Shown piece after piece: positions 25,084 through 35,296 of a stretch of DNA of 64,000 nt. How positions within the stretch are numbered: the stretch's first letter is position 1; every line of letters begins with the position of its first letter. This DNA comes from Paenibacillus ihumii (lineage in GTDB: Bacteria > Bacillota > Bacilli > Paenibacillales > Paenibacillaceae), in contig NZ_LN884299.1 of NCBI RefSeq assembly GCF_001403875.1, positions 2,604,117 to 2,668,116 of the forward strand. Reading direction: 5' to 3'. Under the pieces are notes generated by a model, which was given only the letters and a program-made list of their open reading frames with translations, was not told the origin of the DNA and made no database searches. Made by a program: the position numbers and the translations under genes.

Positions 25084-27174
25084 TTACTTAATAAAAGCGT
25101 TAGGATCAATAATAAGAGCTACTTGTCCATCGCCTAAAATCGTCGCACCAGCAACCCCTTGAACAGGAGGCAAATATTTACCTAGATTTTTAATGACGAT
25201 TTCGCTTTGGCCAATGAAATCCTCTACCGTCAAGGCTGCCAGCCGATCCCCCTTCCGGATAACGACGATTTCCGTCTCCTCTTCAGCTTCCTCATCAAAA
25301 TCGCGAACCTCGAACAGGCTGGCTAAAGACATCAGAGGAATATGGGCCTCGCGGTAAGGCACCATCGTATATCCGTGTACGCTGCGAATCTGCTTGCGCT
25401 GGATAATTGCCGTTTCAACGATCGATGACAGCGGAATAGCATATTTCTCGGAGCCGACCTTGATCAACATCGCCGAAATGATCGAAAGGGTCAGCGGAAG
25501 CTGCACCGAGAACTTTGTCCCTTTGCCCAAGGTCGAGGTTACGGATACTTCACCGCTGAGCGACTCGATTTTCGAGCGTACTACATCAAGTCCTACACCC
25601 CGTCCGGAAATGTCCGAAATGACGTCAGCCGTACTAAAGCCGGCAGCGAACAGCAGCATGTACACTTCTTCGTCCGTCATAGCAGCGGCTTCGCTCTGTG
25701 TGACAATTCCGTTCTTCAGCGCCTTGTTCAGAATTTTCTCGCGATCGATCCCGCCGCCGTCATCCTCGATTTCGATGAACACGTGATTGCCGCTATGGAA
25801 GGCGCGCAGCTGCACCGTTCCTGTCTCCGGCTTGCCAGCCGCGATTCGCTGAGCTGTCGGTTCAACCCCGTGATCCACGGCGTTTCTAAGCAAGTGGACG
25901 AGTGGATCCCCAATCTCATCGATAACTGTACGATCCAGCTCGGTCTCCGCACCCAGGATCACAAGATCGATTTTCTTATCCAGCGATTTGGCCACATCCC
26001 GAACCATCCGCGGGAACCGGCTGAACACGGTATCGATTGGGACCATCCGCAGCTTAAGAACGATATTCTGCAGGTCGCTTCCCACTCGGCTCATATGCTC
26101 CACCGTCTCGGTAAGGTCTGAACGCTTAATCTCATGGGCAAGCTGCTCCAGTCTCGAGCGGTCGATCAGCAATTCGCTGAGCAGATTCATCAGCACATCC
26201 AGCCGCTCGATATCGACGCGAATTGTTCTGGAAGGAGCCGCTCCACCGCCGGCACGAGGGCTTGCCTTCGCTTCCGAGGCCGCTGGCTTGGAAGAGGCCT
26301 GCGGAGCTGCTGCCGGCTTGCTGTCCGCTGCTGCAGCCGCTTCCGCAGTTGGGGCTTCGGCAGCTCCGGCCGCTGCTTCCTGTGCGCCGGAGGCAAGCTG
26401 GTTCAGCGTCTCATGATCAAGCTGCAGCACTTGCGCCGACTCGATCTCGGATAGATTTACGATCATGCTCTGCAGTTCCGATGCATCCTTTTGCGTTATG
26501 TAATACAGAGAAAAGCTGCGATCAAATTTCTCCTGCTCGATCTCTTGCACCGAAGGATGGGATTTAACGATTTCGCCATAACGCTCAAGCAGATCGAATA
26601 CAAGATAAGCGCGGGCAGCCTTCAATTGGCAGTCTTCGCGGATCGCCACCTCAATGTACAATACCTTATGGCCTTCCGAGATCGACTGCTCCAGGACTGA
26701 ATACTGGAATTCGTCGAGCTGAATCCCCGAATGAACCGCTGCGGCTCCCTGAGCTGCTTGCCCGGAAGCGCTGCTGTCCGTTCCGCCAGGAGCCTCACCG
26801 CGAACGATCGCCTGAAGTGAAGCTACGATAGATTGGACATCGGCCTTGCCGTCGCCCCCCTGGGTAATGTCCTGAACCATCATTTGCAGAGCATCCAGAC
26901 TCTTGAACAGCGTGTCAAAAATATGATCCTGCATTTTCAGTTTTTCATTGCGTACAAGATCAAGGACATTCTCCATCTGGTGCGTGAGCGAGGACAAATC
27001 CTCGAACCCCATCGTCGCAGCCATCCCTTTCAGGGTATGAGCGGAGCGGAAAATGACTTGCACGATTCCGATGTCGTCTGGAGCTTTCTCCAGCTCTAGC
27101 ATATTCTCGTTTAATGATTGCAAATGATCGTTGGACTCATCGATAAACATGGATAAATACTGATTCATGTCCAT
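25084..27174 (-). CDS. cheA: Chemotaxis histidine kinase CheA
   Basis: A protein of 696 residues with the five CheA parts: HPt domain with phosphorylated His46 in R-S-A-H-T-L-K-G; P2 CheY-binding domain (about 165-260); an Ala/Pro-rich linker (about 270-310); dimerisation domain; HATPase domain with N-A-V-D-H-G-V-E, D-D-G-G-G-I and G-R-G-V-G-L-D-V-V; C-terminal CheW-like domain. It phosphorylates CheY and CheB in response to receptors. The ATG is nine bases after GAGGAGG. In this group attractant activates the kinase, as in B. subtilis (family knowledge). Confidence 0.97.
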   Translation of the reverse strand: MDMNQYLSMFIDESNDHLQSLNENMLELEKAPDDIGIVQVIFRSAHTLKGMAATMGFEDLSSLTHQMENVLDLVRNEKLKMQDHIFDTLFKSLDALQMMVQDITQGGDGKADVQSIVASLQAIVRGEAPGGTDSSASGQAAQGAAAVHSGIQLDEFQYSVLEQSISEGHKVLYIEVAIREDCQLKAARAYLVFDLLERYGEIVKSHPSVQEIEQEKFDRSFSLYYITQKDASELQSMIVNLSEIESAQVLQLDHETLNQLASGAQEAAAGAAEAPTAEAAAAADSKPAAAPQASSKPAASEAKASPRAGGGAAPSRTIRVDIERLDVLMNLLSELLIDRSRLEQLAHEIKRSDLTETVEHMSRVGSDLQNIVLKLRMVPIDTVFSRFPRMVRDVAKSLDKKIDLVILGAETELDRTVIDEIGDPLVHLLRNAVDHGVEPTAQRIAAGKPETGTVQLRAFHSGNHVFIEIEDDGGGIDREKILNKALKNGIVTQSEAAAMTDEEVYMLLFAAGFSTADVISDISGRGVGLDVVRSKIESLSGEVSVTSTLGKGTKFSVQLPLTLSIISAMLIKVGSEKYAIPLSSIVETAIIQRKQIRSVHGYTMVPYREAHIPLMSLASLFEVRDFDEEAEEETEIVVIRKGDRLAALTVEDFIGQSEIVIKNLGKYLPPVQGVAGATILGDGQVALIIDPNAFIK

Positions 27175-27201
27175 GGTGAGGCACCTCCTCTAAGAGATTC
27201 C

Positions 27202-28668
27202 TTATTTCACTACTTGTACAAGCTTAGGGCCTATTTCCTGCAACGGTAAAACATGGCTTACACAATGGAGTTCAATGGCCGAGCGAGGCATGCCATAAAC
27301 GACGCAGGTCTCTTCACTCTCGGCAATGGTAGAGGTCACTCCAGCCTCATAAAGCTTCTTCATCGCCCTCGCTCCGTCACTCCCCATGCCCGTGAGAAGC
27401 ACGACATGCTTCTTGAGAACGGCAAGCGGCAGAAGCGATTCATAGAGCACCTCTACCGATGGCCGATGACCATTTCGCGGCTCCTGGCTGCTTAGGGAAA
27501 CCTTATATCCCTCTGAACTTGAAACTATATTCATATGAAAACCGCCAGGCGCTATATATGCCGTTCCAGGCTGAAGCTTCATTCCTTCTTCTGCCTCGAC
27601 AACCCGCAGCTGGCTTAAGCTGTCTAGTCGCTGCGCCAATGATTTGGTGAAATTCGGCGGCATATGCTGAACAATGACGATAGGAGCCGGGAAATTGCGA
27701 GGTATTTTTTCCAGCACGGTCTTTAATGCCTTAGGTCCGCCGGTCGACGTGCCGATGGCGACAATGTCGGTAAAATCGGTTCTGGCACCCGGTTTCCCAC
27801 CCTCCAAATTGCCTCGCTGCTGTTGTGCAGGTAATTTGGAGCTTGAATCTTCCTTAAGCCCTGTGGCCGATGACGGTGCGTCTTTCTTCAGGCCGGGAAG
27901 CCTCACCGCTCCTTGATTCTGAGGGGCAGCGCTATTCCTATGCTTTGCTCCGTCACCTCCAGACGGCGATTCGGTCTTGGCCGCCCTTCTCGCCTTTTCA
28001 ATCTCCGTCTCCTGTTTAGGGATTGCTCTATTCAAGGAATCCTGCTGGCCTCGTTCCAGCTTGGAGGCCTGGCTCCGGGCAGCCTGCTCAGGCAGCACTT
28101 GCTCCGTTCCTTTTCCAGGCGTATTGCGTTCAGGCAATAGCGTGTCCGCCGCCCGCTTCAATTCGCCAACCACAGAACGTGCCGGCTTGTTCTTGACAGC
28201 TGGGCGGCGTACCTCCTGTTCAACCGGGGCTTTCAGCGCCAGCTGCTCCCTTGCCGCTTTCCGCTCCCGCATCAGCATAGCCGTGCGGATCTGTTCATGC
28301 AGCTCGCGTTTTACCTGCCCAACGTCATGTGTGCTGGTCGAAGCAGACGGCTTCCGAATGAAATCAAATGCGCCCAGCTCCAGCGCCATAATCGTCTCCC
28401 GCATCCCCTGCTCGTTAATGCCCGAGAGCATAATAACCGGAAGCGGCTGACGCTTCATAATGATCTTCAGGGCATCCAGCCCGTTCATCTCCGGCATTTC
28501 CACATCCATCGTCACTAAATCCGGTGACAATTCAGCAATTTGCTCGATGGCCTCTCGCCCGTTCCGAGCAGTGCCGATAACTTGGAAATCCGGATCCTGC
28601 TCAATTAAATCCGATACGATCTTCCTCATGAATGCGGAATCATCAACCACCATAATCCGGTAAGGCAT
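27202..28668 (-). CDS. cheB: Chemoreceptor methylesterase CheB with extended linker
   Basis: A protein of 488 residues. N-terminal receiver domain with V-V-D-D-S-A-F and phosphorylated Asp in T-M-D-V-E-M-P near residue 55; C-terminal methylesterase with catalytic Ser in G-T-S-T-G-G-P, His in Q-H-M-P-P and Asp in G-M-G-S-D-G-A. The linker (about 130-295) is rich in Lys, Arg, Gln, Ser and Gly and makes the protein about 130 residues longer than B. subtilis CheB. It removes methyl groups from receptors. Lies between flhG and cheA. Confidence 0.95.
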   Translation of the reverse strand: MPYRIMVVDDSAFMRKIVSDLIEQDPDFQVIGTARNGREAIEQIAELSPDLVTMDVEMPEMNGLDALKIIMKRQPLPVIMLSGINEQGMRETIMALELGAFDFIRKPSASTSTHDVGQVKRELHEQIRTAMLMRERKAAREQLALKAPVEQEVRRPAVKNKPARSVVGELKRAADTLLPERNTPGKGTEQVLPEQAARSQASKLERGQQDSLNRAIPKQETEIEKARRAAKTESPSGGDGAKHRNSAAPQNQGAVRLPGLKKDAPSSATGLKEDSSSKLPAQQQRGNLEGGKPGARTDFTDIVAIGTSTGGPKALKTVLEKIPRNFPAPIVIVQHMPPNFTKSLAQRLDSLSQLRVVEAEEGMKLQPGTAYIAPGGFHMNIVSSSEGYKVSLSSQEPRNGHRPSVEVLYESLLPLAVLKKHVVLLTGMGSDGARAMKKLYEAGVTSTIAESEETCVVYGMPRSAIELHCVSHVLPLQEIGPKLVQVVK

Positions 28669-28696
28669 CGTCCCACCCCTGTTCCTTAATACAGAA

Positions 28697-29587
28697 TCAT
28701 TTTGTGCGTTTGAGCCATCTGTGCATAAATCCTTTGATTCCTGTCAAGGTATCCTTTTGCCCTATCTGTGGAACTTCCAAATATCTCATAGCCAAACGTT
28801 GTATGTCACGTGAAGCCGCACAACTGGGAAATGCGGTTAAAAATGGGATTTGCTTCTTGACCGCCTGCATAACGTGCGAATCGTCATGCATATATCCAAG
28901 CATCGGGATCTCAATATCTAGAAAGCGCTTTGCTACCAATGACAGCTTATCTGTGACCTGCTGCGCCTCCTGCTGTCCTGAAGCCCGGTTAATGACGAGC
29001 CGAAACGGAACCTGCTGCTCCATTCCGTGCACAACCTTGATTAGGGCGTATGCGTCCGTTATCGATGTAGGCTCCGGAGTCGTCACCACGATACACTCAT
29101 CGGCTGCCGTAATAAATTTAACCGTTTCTTTGGACAAGCCTGCACCCGTATCAAAAATGATATAATCCATCTTCTCTGAAATCTCTTCAATTTGAGATGT
29201 AAAATAGTTCAGGTCAGATTCCGATAAAGTAAACAAGTCCGCCATTCCCGAGCCGCCTGCAATGAAGGGCAGACCGTTTGACCCTAGCTCGATGATCTCC
29301 TCTAAATTACGTTCGCCTTTCAGCAGATGGTACAGATTGTATCTGGCCCGGACACCCATAAGCACATCGATGTTCGCCATGCCGATATCCGCATCAAAGA
29401 TAAGCACTTTACGCCCAAGCGTCCTTAGAGCTAATGCAAAATTCAACGTAAAGTTGGATTTTCCGACACCGCCCTTCCCGCTGCTCACGGTTAGGATACG
29501 GGCTGAGTGGGTTCTGGACGCCTGCCGCTCCGGAGAACCATCCAGCTTCGATACAAGCCGCCGAAGGGATTGGGCTTGATCATTCAT
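28697..29587 (-). CDS. flhG: Flagellar number regulator FlhG (MinD-like ATPase)
   Basis: A protein of 296 residues. Residues 3-9 form the D-Q-A-x-x-L-R motif that stimulates the FlhF GTPase; the deviant Walker A S-G-K-G-G-V-G-K-S is at 36-44; a C-terminal amphipathic segment follows (F-M-H-R-W-L-K-R). It controls flagellar number and placement with FlhF. The ATG overlaps the flhF stop by 4 bases. Confidence 0.96.
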   Translation of the reverse strand: MNDQAQSLRRLVSKLDGSPERQASRTHSARILTVSSGKGGVGKSNFTLNFALALRTLGRKVLIFDADIGMANIDVLMGVRARYNLYHLLKGERNLEEIIELGSNGLPFIAGGSGMADLFTLSESDLNYFTSQIEEISEKMDYIIFDTGAGLSKETVKFITAADECIVVTTPEPTSITDAYALIKVVHGMEQQVPFRLVINRASGQQEAQQVTDKLSLVAKRFLDIEIPMLGYMHDDSHVMQAVKKQIPFLTAFPSCAASRDIQRLAMRYLEVPQIGQKDTLTGIKGFMHRWLKRTK

Positions 29588-30987
29588 GTTCGCTTGACTC
29601 CAAGGAGCATATCCGTGAACAGTTCATTAGTTGCAGGCAGCAAATCATCGGGTACATTTTGACCATTTGTCACGTACGATACCTGCATGGGATATTCATT
29701 CAACAAATTGTAAATGGGACCCACGCTTTGCGTTTCATCTAGCTTCGTAAAAATCACCTTCTGGATGCCGTATTTGCTAAAATGCTCAGTAATCTTCTTC
29801 ATATCACGACTCTTGGAGGTTAGGCTTAGCACCAAGTAAGTTTCGCTAAGCTCCGCTGGGGTTAACAAGCTATGCAGTTCTGCAACGTAAAGCTCATTCA
29901 GATAGTTCCTTCCGGCCGTATCCATCAGCACCAAATCGCAATGCTGCAGCCGCTGCATAGCCCTTTGAACATCCCCCGGCGATTGGACGACCTCGAGCGG
30001 AACATTTAGGATCGATGCATAGGTGCGCAATTGCTCGATCGCCGATATGCGGTACGTATCCGCAGTAATAAAGCCCACCTTCTTGCGGAGCCGAAAAATC
30101 TGATCCGCCGCAAGCTTGGCAATCGTCGTTGTTTTCCCGACGCCTGTAGGTCCGACGATATAAACTACTTTCGTGCCATCCTGAATACCTTCTCCGATGC
30201 GCTCCTTCATGAAGGACTCCGCCCTCGATCTTACCGAATCCAAGAGTTCCTCATCGCTCATCGTCCTCTGGCCGTTCTCCCAAGCCTTGTAGGTCTCGTC
30301 AATCCAGAAATCAATTAGCTCGGCGCTGACCTCTTGCTCCATGAGCCGCTCCTTGACTTCATTCAACGGTTCGGGCAGCTCTGGCAAGCCTTCCTGGAAG
30401 CGGGCCAGCTTGGCCATCAGCATCTTCATTTGCTCGATCTCTATGAAGAGCCGATCTTCCTTTGCGCTTGATGCCGAGGGCTGCAAGGATCTTTCCTGAT
30501 CTGCCTGGCTCGAATTCATGGAAGCGGAGCTGGTCATTTTGTCCGAGGACAAACGATTACGCTCGTCTTCCGAAAGAGGATCCTCCTTCCTTGCGGCCGC
30601 CATCACAGCTTCGGACAAGCGGTTGTTGCCAGCTGAAATCTGCTCCCTCACTTCTTCCTCCCTAACTGACACCGGCTTCGGGTTTCCTGCCCCTGCTCCC
30701 TGTGACAGCAGTGCCGAGGTTTTCCGGTAGGCCTCTGGAACAGCCTGCGGTGCAACCGGCGGAAAGGCGGCAGCAGAGGCGGGCCGAGAAGGCTTCCCTT
30801 TCGGAACTGCCGCCTCCTTGCTTTCTGTTGCGGCGATGACCTCGATCTTTCTTTTCCGAAACATGCCGAGAAAACCGCCAAGCTTCAGCTCTTTCGTGCT
30901 TAAAATAACGGCGTCGCTTCCAAGCTCATCGCGGATTTTCTGCATGGCATCGGGCATTGCATCGACGATATACCTTTTTACTCTCAT
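29584..30987 (-). CDS. flhF: Flagellar biosynthesis GTPase FlhF (SRP family)
   Basis: A protein of 467 residues. A basic N-terminal domain (1 to about 55), a long low-complexity B domain (about 60-160), then N and G domains with P-loop G-P-T-G-V-G-K-T-T near residue 277 and T-A-D-T-Y-R-I-S-A. It is the third SRP-type GTPase and marks the site of flagellar assembly at the membrane. Start ATG at 30987, overlapping the flhA stop. Confidence 0.96.
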   Translation of the reverse strand: MRVKRYIVDAMPDAMQKIRDELGSDAVILSTKELKLGGFLGMFRKRKIEVIAATESKEAAVPKGKPSRPASAAAFPPVAPQAVPEAYRKTSALLSQGAGAGNPKPVSVREEEVREQISAGNNRLSEAVMAAARKEDPLSEDERNRLSSDKMTSSASMNSSQADQERSLQPSASSAKEDRLFIEIEQMKMLMAKLARFQEGLPELPEPLNEVKERLMEQEVSAELIDFWIDETYKAWENGQRTMSDEELLDSVRSRAESFMKERIGEGIQDGTKVVYIVGPTGVGKTTTIAKLAADQIFRLRKKVGFITADTYRISAIEQLRTYASILNVPLEVVQSPGDVQRAMQRLQHCDLVLMDTAGRNYLNELYVAELHSLLTPAELSETYLVLSLTSKSRDMKKITEHFSKYGIQKVIFTKLDETQSVGPIYNLLNEYPMQVSYVTNGQNVPDDLLPATNELFTDMLLGVKRT

Positions 30988-33020
30988 AAGTTGACCACTC
31001 CGACACTCTGAATTTCGACATTCGGCTCAAGCTCGCTATACGACAGCACTGGGATGTCCTGCATCGTCCGCTCGATCACCTGCCGCAAGTACATGCGGAT
31101 CGTTGGCGAGGTCAGCACGATCGGCTGCTGTCCGGATTGAACTAGCCGGTTGATTTGCTCCGTCAGTTTCTGGTAGACCGTTTGAGTAGAGGCTGGGTCA
31201 AGGGCCAAATAACTTCCCTGCTCGGTTTGCTGCACGCTCTCGGCAATCTTCTTCTCAAGCGTGGGCCCTACGGTTATGACCTTCATCGTCTCGCCATGCT
31301 GCGTATACTGCTGCGTAATTTGCCTTGATAATGCCTGTCGCACGTATTCTGTCAGAACGTCAGGATCCTTCGTATAGGTCCCGTAATCGGCCAACGTCTC
31401 AAAGATCGTTACCATATCCCGGATAGAAATTTTCTCACGCAGCAATTTGGCTAATACTCTCTGCACATCCCCGATTGAGAGAACCGAAGGGATAAGCTCA
31501 TCGACAAGAACGGCGTAATTCTCACGGAGGTTATCGACAAGCGTCTTCGTCTCTTGTCTGCCGAGAAGCTCGTGTGCATGCTTCTTGATCATTTCCGTCA
31601 AATGGGTGGCCACGACGGAAGGCGGATCAACCACAGTATAGCCTGACAGCTCGGCCCGATCCTTCGTTGATTCATCAATCCAAAGTGCCGGTAATCCAAA
31701 GGCCGGTTCCTGGGTCTCTATTCCTGTAATCGAATCGTCATCCATCCCAGGACTCATGGCCAAATAGTGATTAAGTAATAATTCACCATTACCTACGACA
31801 TTTCCTTTTATTTTGATCACATATTCATTCGGTTTAAGCTGAATATTGTCGCGAATACGGATGACAGGTACGACAAGCCCCATTTCCAGGGCGCATTGCC
31901 GCCGGATCATGATGATCCTGTCCAGCAGATCCCCGCCTTGCCCAGTATCCGCTAACGGGATCAAACCGTAGCCAAACTCGAATTCGATCGGATCAACCTG
32001 CAGCAAATTGATAACACTTTCCGGACTGCGCACCTCTTCGATCTCCTGTTCCTCTACCTCCTGCTCCTGCTGAGCCTGACGGCGGTCCAGATTTTTCTGC
32101 ATCCTGTAGGCCGCAAAACTCAGCATGCCGGCAAAAGGCAGCGTCGTAAGCGCCCCAATGGGGGTAAAAAGACCTAGAAGAGCGATGGTTCCGGCAACCA
32201 CATAAATCAATTTCGGGTAGGAGAATAGCTGGCCCGTAATATCCTCCGCCAAATTCCCTTCGGACGAAGCCCGAGTAACGATAAGACCCGCCGCCGTCGA
32301 AATCAGCAGCGCAGGAATCTGACTTACAAGCCCGTCCCCGATTGTAAGCAAAGAATAAGTAGAAAGGGCATCTTTAAATGGCATCCCATGAATCGACATC
32401 CCGATGATGAATCCGCCGATCAAGTTAATTAGAAGGATGATGATGCTGGCGATAGCATCGCCTTTGACGAACTTGCTCGCCCCGTCCATAGCTCCGTAGA
32501 AATCCGACTCTCGCTCGATCTTACGCCGGCGATCCCGAGCTTGCTGCTCATTTATCAAGCCGGCATTCAAATCAGCATCGATACTCATCTGCTTGCCCGG
32601 CATCGCATCCAAGGTAAAGCGTGCAGCTACTTCAGCTACGCGCTCCGACCCCTTGGTAATGACAATAAATTGGACGACAACAAGGATAAGGAATACGATA
32701 AAGCCAACAACAGGCTGCCCCTGCGATACCCAGGCTCCAAAAGTCGCAACAACGTCCCCGGCCTTGGCTTGTCCCAGAATCAGCTTCGTCGTTGATACGT
32801 TAAGCGCTAACCGGAACAAGGTAGTTATGAGGAGCATGGCAGGAAAGATGGAGAACTGCAGCGCTTCCTTCGTATTCATCGCAACAAGCAGAATCATTAG
32901 AGCGATCGATATGTTGATAATGAGAAGAATATCTAGAAGCCAAGTCGGGATCGGAAGAATCATTAATAGAACGATGCCGATAATACCCACAAGTATAAAT
33001 AAATCCTTAGCCTTCTTCAT
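30984..33020 (-). CDS. flhA: Flagellar export gate protein FlhA
   Basis: A protein of 678 residues (B. subtilis 677) from the ATG at 33020 (MKKAKDLFILVG), seven bases after GGAGG; the frame is open 8 codons further. About eight membrane helices in the first 310 residues with the conserved R-V-A-E-V-A-A-R-F-T-L-D-A-M-P-G-K-Q loop, then the cytosolic domain that docks export substrates and chaperones. Overlaps flhF by 4 bases. Confidence 0.97.
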   Translation of the reverse strand: MKKAKDLFILVGIIGIVLLMILPIPTWLLDILLIINISIALMILLVAMNTKEALQFSIFPAMLLITTLFRLALNVSTTKLILGQAKAGDVVATFGAWVSQGQPVVGFIVFLILVVVQFIVITKGSERVAEVAARFTLDAMPGKQMSIDADLNAGLINEQQARDRRRKIERESDFYGAMDGASKFVKGDAIASIIILLINLIGGFIIGMSIHGMPFKDALSTYSLLTIGDGLVSQIPALLISTAAGLIVTRASSEGNLAEDITGQLFSYPKLIYVVAGTIALLGLFTPIGALTTLPFAGMLSFAAYRMQKNLDRRQAQQEQEVEEQEIEEVRSPESVINLLQVDPIEFEFGYGLIPLADTGQGGDLLDRIIMIRRQCALEMGLVVPVIRIRDNIQLKPNEYVIKIKGNVVGNGELLLNHYLAMSPGMDDDSITGIETQEPAFGLPALWIDESTKDRAELSGYTVVDPPSVVATHLTEMIKKHAHELLGRQETKTLVDNLRENYAVLVDELIPSVLSIGDVQRVLAKLLREKISIRDMVTIFETLADYGTYTKDPDVLTEYVRQALSRQITQQYTQHGETMKVITVGPTLEKKIAESVQQTEQGSYLALDPASTQTVYQKLTEQINRLVQSGQQPIVLTSPTIRMYLRQVIERTMQDIPVLSYSELEPNVEIQSVGVVNL

Positions 33021-33043
33021 GGCTCCGCCTCCGATCCCGTCCA

Positions 33044-34132
33044 TTATTTCGTCTTACCTTTCATTCTATATACGTAAGCCAGCACTTCGGCTACGGCCTG
33101 AAACAAATCTGCGGGAATCGTATCCCCGATTTCCGCTCTTTGGAACAATGCGCGCGCCAGCGGCTTGTTTTCCATAATAATGACGCCGTGTTCCTTCGCA
33201 ATTTCTCGGATGCGCAAGGCGACGTAATCCTGACCCTTGGCCACGACTTGCGGAGCATCCATTTCCGAGCCCTCATACTTCAGGGCAACGGCAAAGTGGG
33301 TCGGGTTCGTAATGATAACATCCGCTTTAGGAACCTCTTGCATCATGCGCTGCAGCGCCATACGACGCTGTCTTTCGCGTATTTTTCCTTTGATCAGCGG
33401 ATCCCCTTCCATTTTCTTGTACTCATCCTTAACGTCCTGCTTCGACATTTTTAGATTTTTCTCGTGATCGTATTTTTGATACAAATAATCAAGAACCGAG
33501 AGTACAAACAAAGCTGCGCCAATTTTTAATCCTAAATTCATCGTTAGCTTCGAAGTGAAGTAAAACGCATCTTCGATCGTAACATGTCCCAGGGAAGCAA
33601 TATTGCCGCGTTCACTCCAGATGGTTGAATAGACCAGGTAACCAATAATCGTTAATTTGAGAAGGGACTTCAGAAATTCAACTAAAGACCGTATAGAAAA
33701 AATTCTTTTGAACCCTTGGATGGGATCGATTTTTTTGAGCTGCATCTTTAAAGGTTCCCCCGTAAGGAGAAAGCCGACCTGGGCATAGTTTGCTACAGCA
33801 GCCATAACGACCACGATCAGCAGCAAAGGGGCGAGAAGCAGCAAAATTTGAACGGCATAGTCCCCGAACAGCACCATGACATTTTCTTTCGTTACGTCCA
33901 TATTCAGCCGGTGGAAATACACGTCAGAGAAAAGAGAAAGCAGCTGCTCCTTCATATATCCCCCGAACATTAACAAGCTTAAAAATCCCGATAACAATAC
34001 GACTGAGCCAGATAAATCCTGGCTTTTGGCAACTTGGCCTTTCTTCCGGGCATCCTGCCGTTTCTTGGGCGTGGCCTTCTCTGTTTTCTCACCGGCAAAC
34101 AACTGCAGATCCAGCGGATACCGGAACGACAT
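33044..34132 (-). CDS. flhB: Flagellar export switch protein FlhB
   Basis: A protein of 362 residues. Four membrane helices in the first 210 residues after a basic N-terminus (A-G-E-K-T-E-K-A-T-P-K-K), and a cytosolic domain with the self-cleavage motif N-P-T-H near residue 273. Cleavage changes export from hook to filament type. ATG at 34132 follows GGGGGA. 15 bases after fliR. Confidence 0.97.
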   Translation of the reverse strand: MSFRYPLDLQLFAGEKTEKATPKKRQDARKKGQVAKSQDLSGSVVLLSGFLSLLMFGGYMKEQLLSLFSDVYFHRLNMDVTKENVMVLFGDYAVQILLLLAPLLLIVVVMAAVANYAQVGFLLTGEPLKMQLKKIDPIQGFKRIFSIRSLVEFLKSLLKLTIIGYLVYSTIWSERGNIASLGHVTIEDAFYFTSKLTMNLGLKIGAALFVLSVLDYLYQKYDHEKNLKMSKQDVKDEYKKMEGDPLIKGKIRERQRRMALQRMMQEVPKADVIITNPTHFAVALKYEGSEMDAPQVVAKGQDYVALRIREIAKEHGVIIMENKPLARALFQRAEIGDTIPADLFQAVAEVLAYVYRMKGKTK

Positions 34133-34147
34133 AACGATCCCCCTATT

Positions 34148-34936
34148 CTACTTAGGTCTTTGCCCGATCGTACCGAACAAATTATGTAACGATTTGAATA
34201 ATACCTGAAATAAATTCTCGAACGCGTAAATTAAGCTTGGGATAAGCAGAAGAAGCATAGCTAGCCCAACCAGAATTTTGAGCGGAATCCCGATCACAAA
34301 GACATTGAACTGGGGAGCCGTGCGAGCCAAAAATCCAAGCGCCACGTCGGTTACGAACAATGCAACCACCAGCGGGGCAGCCAATTGGAATGATAATAAA
34401 AATGCTTGACTAAAGGTCGAGACCAGGAACTCAGAAAGATTGCCTTGACTTATTCTCTGAAATAATTCATTGGATAAAGGCATCCAGTTATAGCTGCGTA
34501 TTACCGCATCAAGCAGGTAGTGATGCCCATTCATCGATAAAAATAATAACGTCGCAATGATGTACTTGAAATTGCCGAGCACGGGCGCCGAGGACCCGGT
34601 CATCGGGTCAATGACATTGACGATTCCAAAGCCCATTTGAATATCGATAAACGATCCTGCCATTTGAATCACCGTGAATAGCAGCTGGGCAACATATCCC
34701 ATTAACAATCCGATTAGCAGCTCACGGATAATAAACAATATGTAGCTGTAATCCGTCGGTACAGGTTGATTAAAGCCTTTAATGATCACTATCAACAAGG
34801 CAACGGCGGCAGATAATCCGATTTTGAATGAGTTGGGAACGCCCCGCGATGAAAATATCGGCGCTACGACAAAAAAAGCCGTCATTCGACAAAAAACAAG
34901 CAAAAAAACTGAAATTCCTTGCAATAAAATCTCCAT
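34148..34936 (-). CDS. fliR: Flagellar export protein FliR
   Basis: A membrane protein of 262 residues with about six helices; family blocks include R-M-T-A-F-F-V-V-A-P-I-F near residue 17 and Y-V-A-Q-L-L-F-T-V-I-Q-M-A-G-S. It forms the export gate with FliP and FliQ. ATG at 34936, 12 bases after fliQ. Confidence 0.96.
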   Translation of the reverse strand: MEILLQGISVFLLVFCRMTAFFVVAPIFSSRGVPNSFKIGLSAAVALLIVIIKGFNQPVPTDYSYILFIIRELLIGLLMGYVAQLLFTVIQMAGSFIDIQMGFGIVNVIDPMTGSSAPVLGNFKYIIATLLFLSMNGHHYLLDAVIRSYNWMPLSNELFQRISQGNLSEFLVSTFSQAFLLSFQLAAPLVVALFVTDVALGFLARTAPQFNVFVIGIPLKILVGLAMLLLLIPSLIYAFENLFQVLFKSLHNLFGTIGQRPK

Positions 34937-34948
34937 AATCCTTAGCGC

Positions 34949-35218
34949 CTAACCGATATATTTAGAAAGATTATTTAGGATGCCGTAGGTGAAGTCCACC
35001 ATGGTCGTTAAAATCCAAGGCCCAAAGAACAGCAGGGCAAGCAGGACGGCAATAATTTTCGGCACGAATGCAAGCGTCTGTTCCTGGATTTGAGTCGTTG
35101 CCTGGAATATACTCACGATCAGCCCGACGGCCAACCCAATGACCAGCATGGGCGCGCTCACCTTTAAAACGGTATACACCGCTTGCCCGGCCAACCCGAT
35201 TATAAAGTCCGTATTCAT
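34949..35218 (-). CDS. fliQ: Flagellar export protein FliQ
   Basis: A protein of 89 residues, the usual length, with two membrane helices (about 15-38 and 52-72) and the family motif I-F-Q-A-T-T-Q-I-Q-E-Q-T-L. The ATG at 35218 (MNTDFIIGL) was preferred to an upstream ATG at 35233 by length and by the GGGGGAA site before it. Confidence 0.95.
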   Translation of the reverse strand: MNTDFIIGLAGQAVYTVLKVSAPMLVIGLAVGLIVSIFQATTQIQEQTLAFVPKIIAVLLALLFFGPWILTTMVDFTYGILNNLSKYIG

Positions 35219-35296
35219 CCGTCTTCCCCCCATGTTGATGTAATCCGCTTATGCCAGTCAGCCGGAATCCGAATCCGAATCCGATCCGCATTCCGG

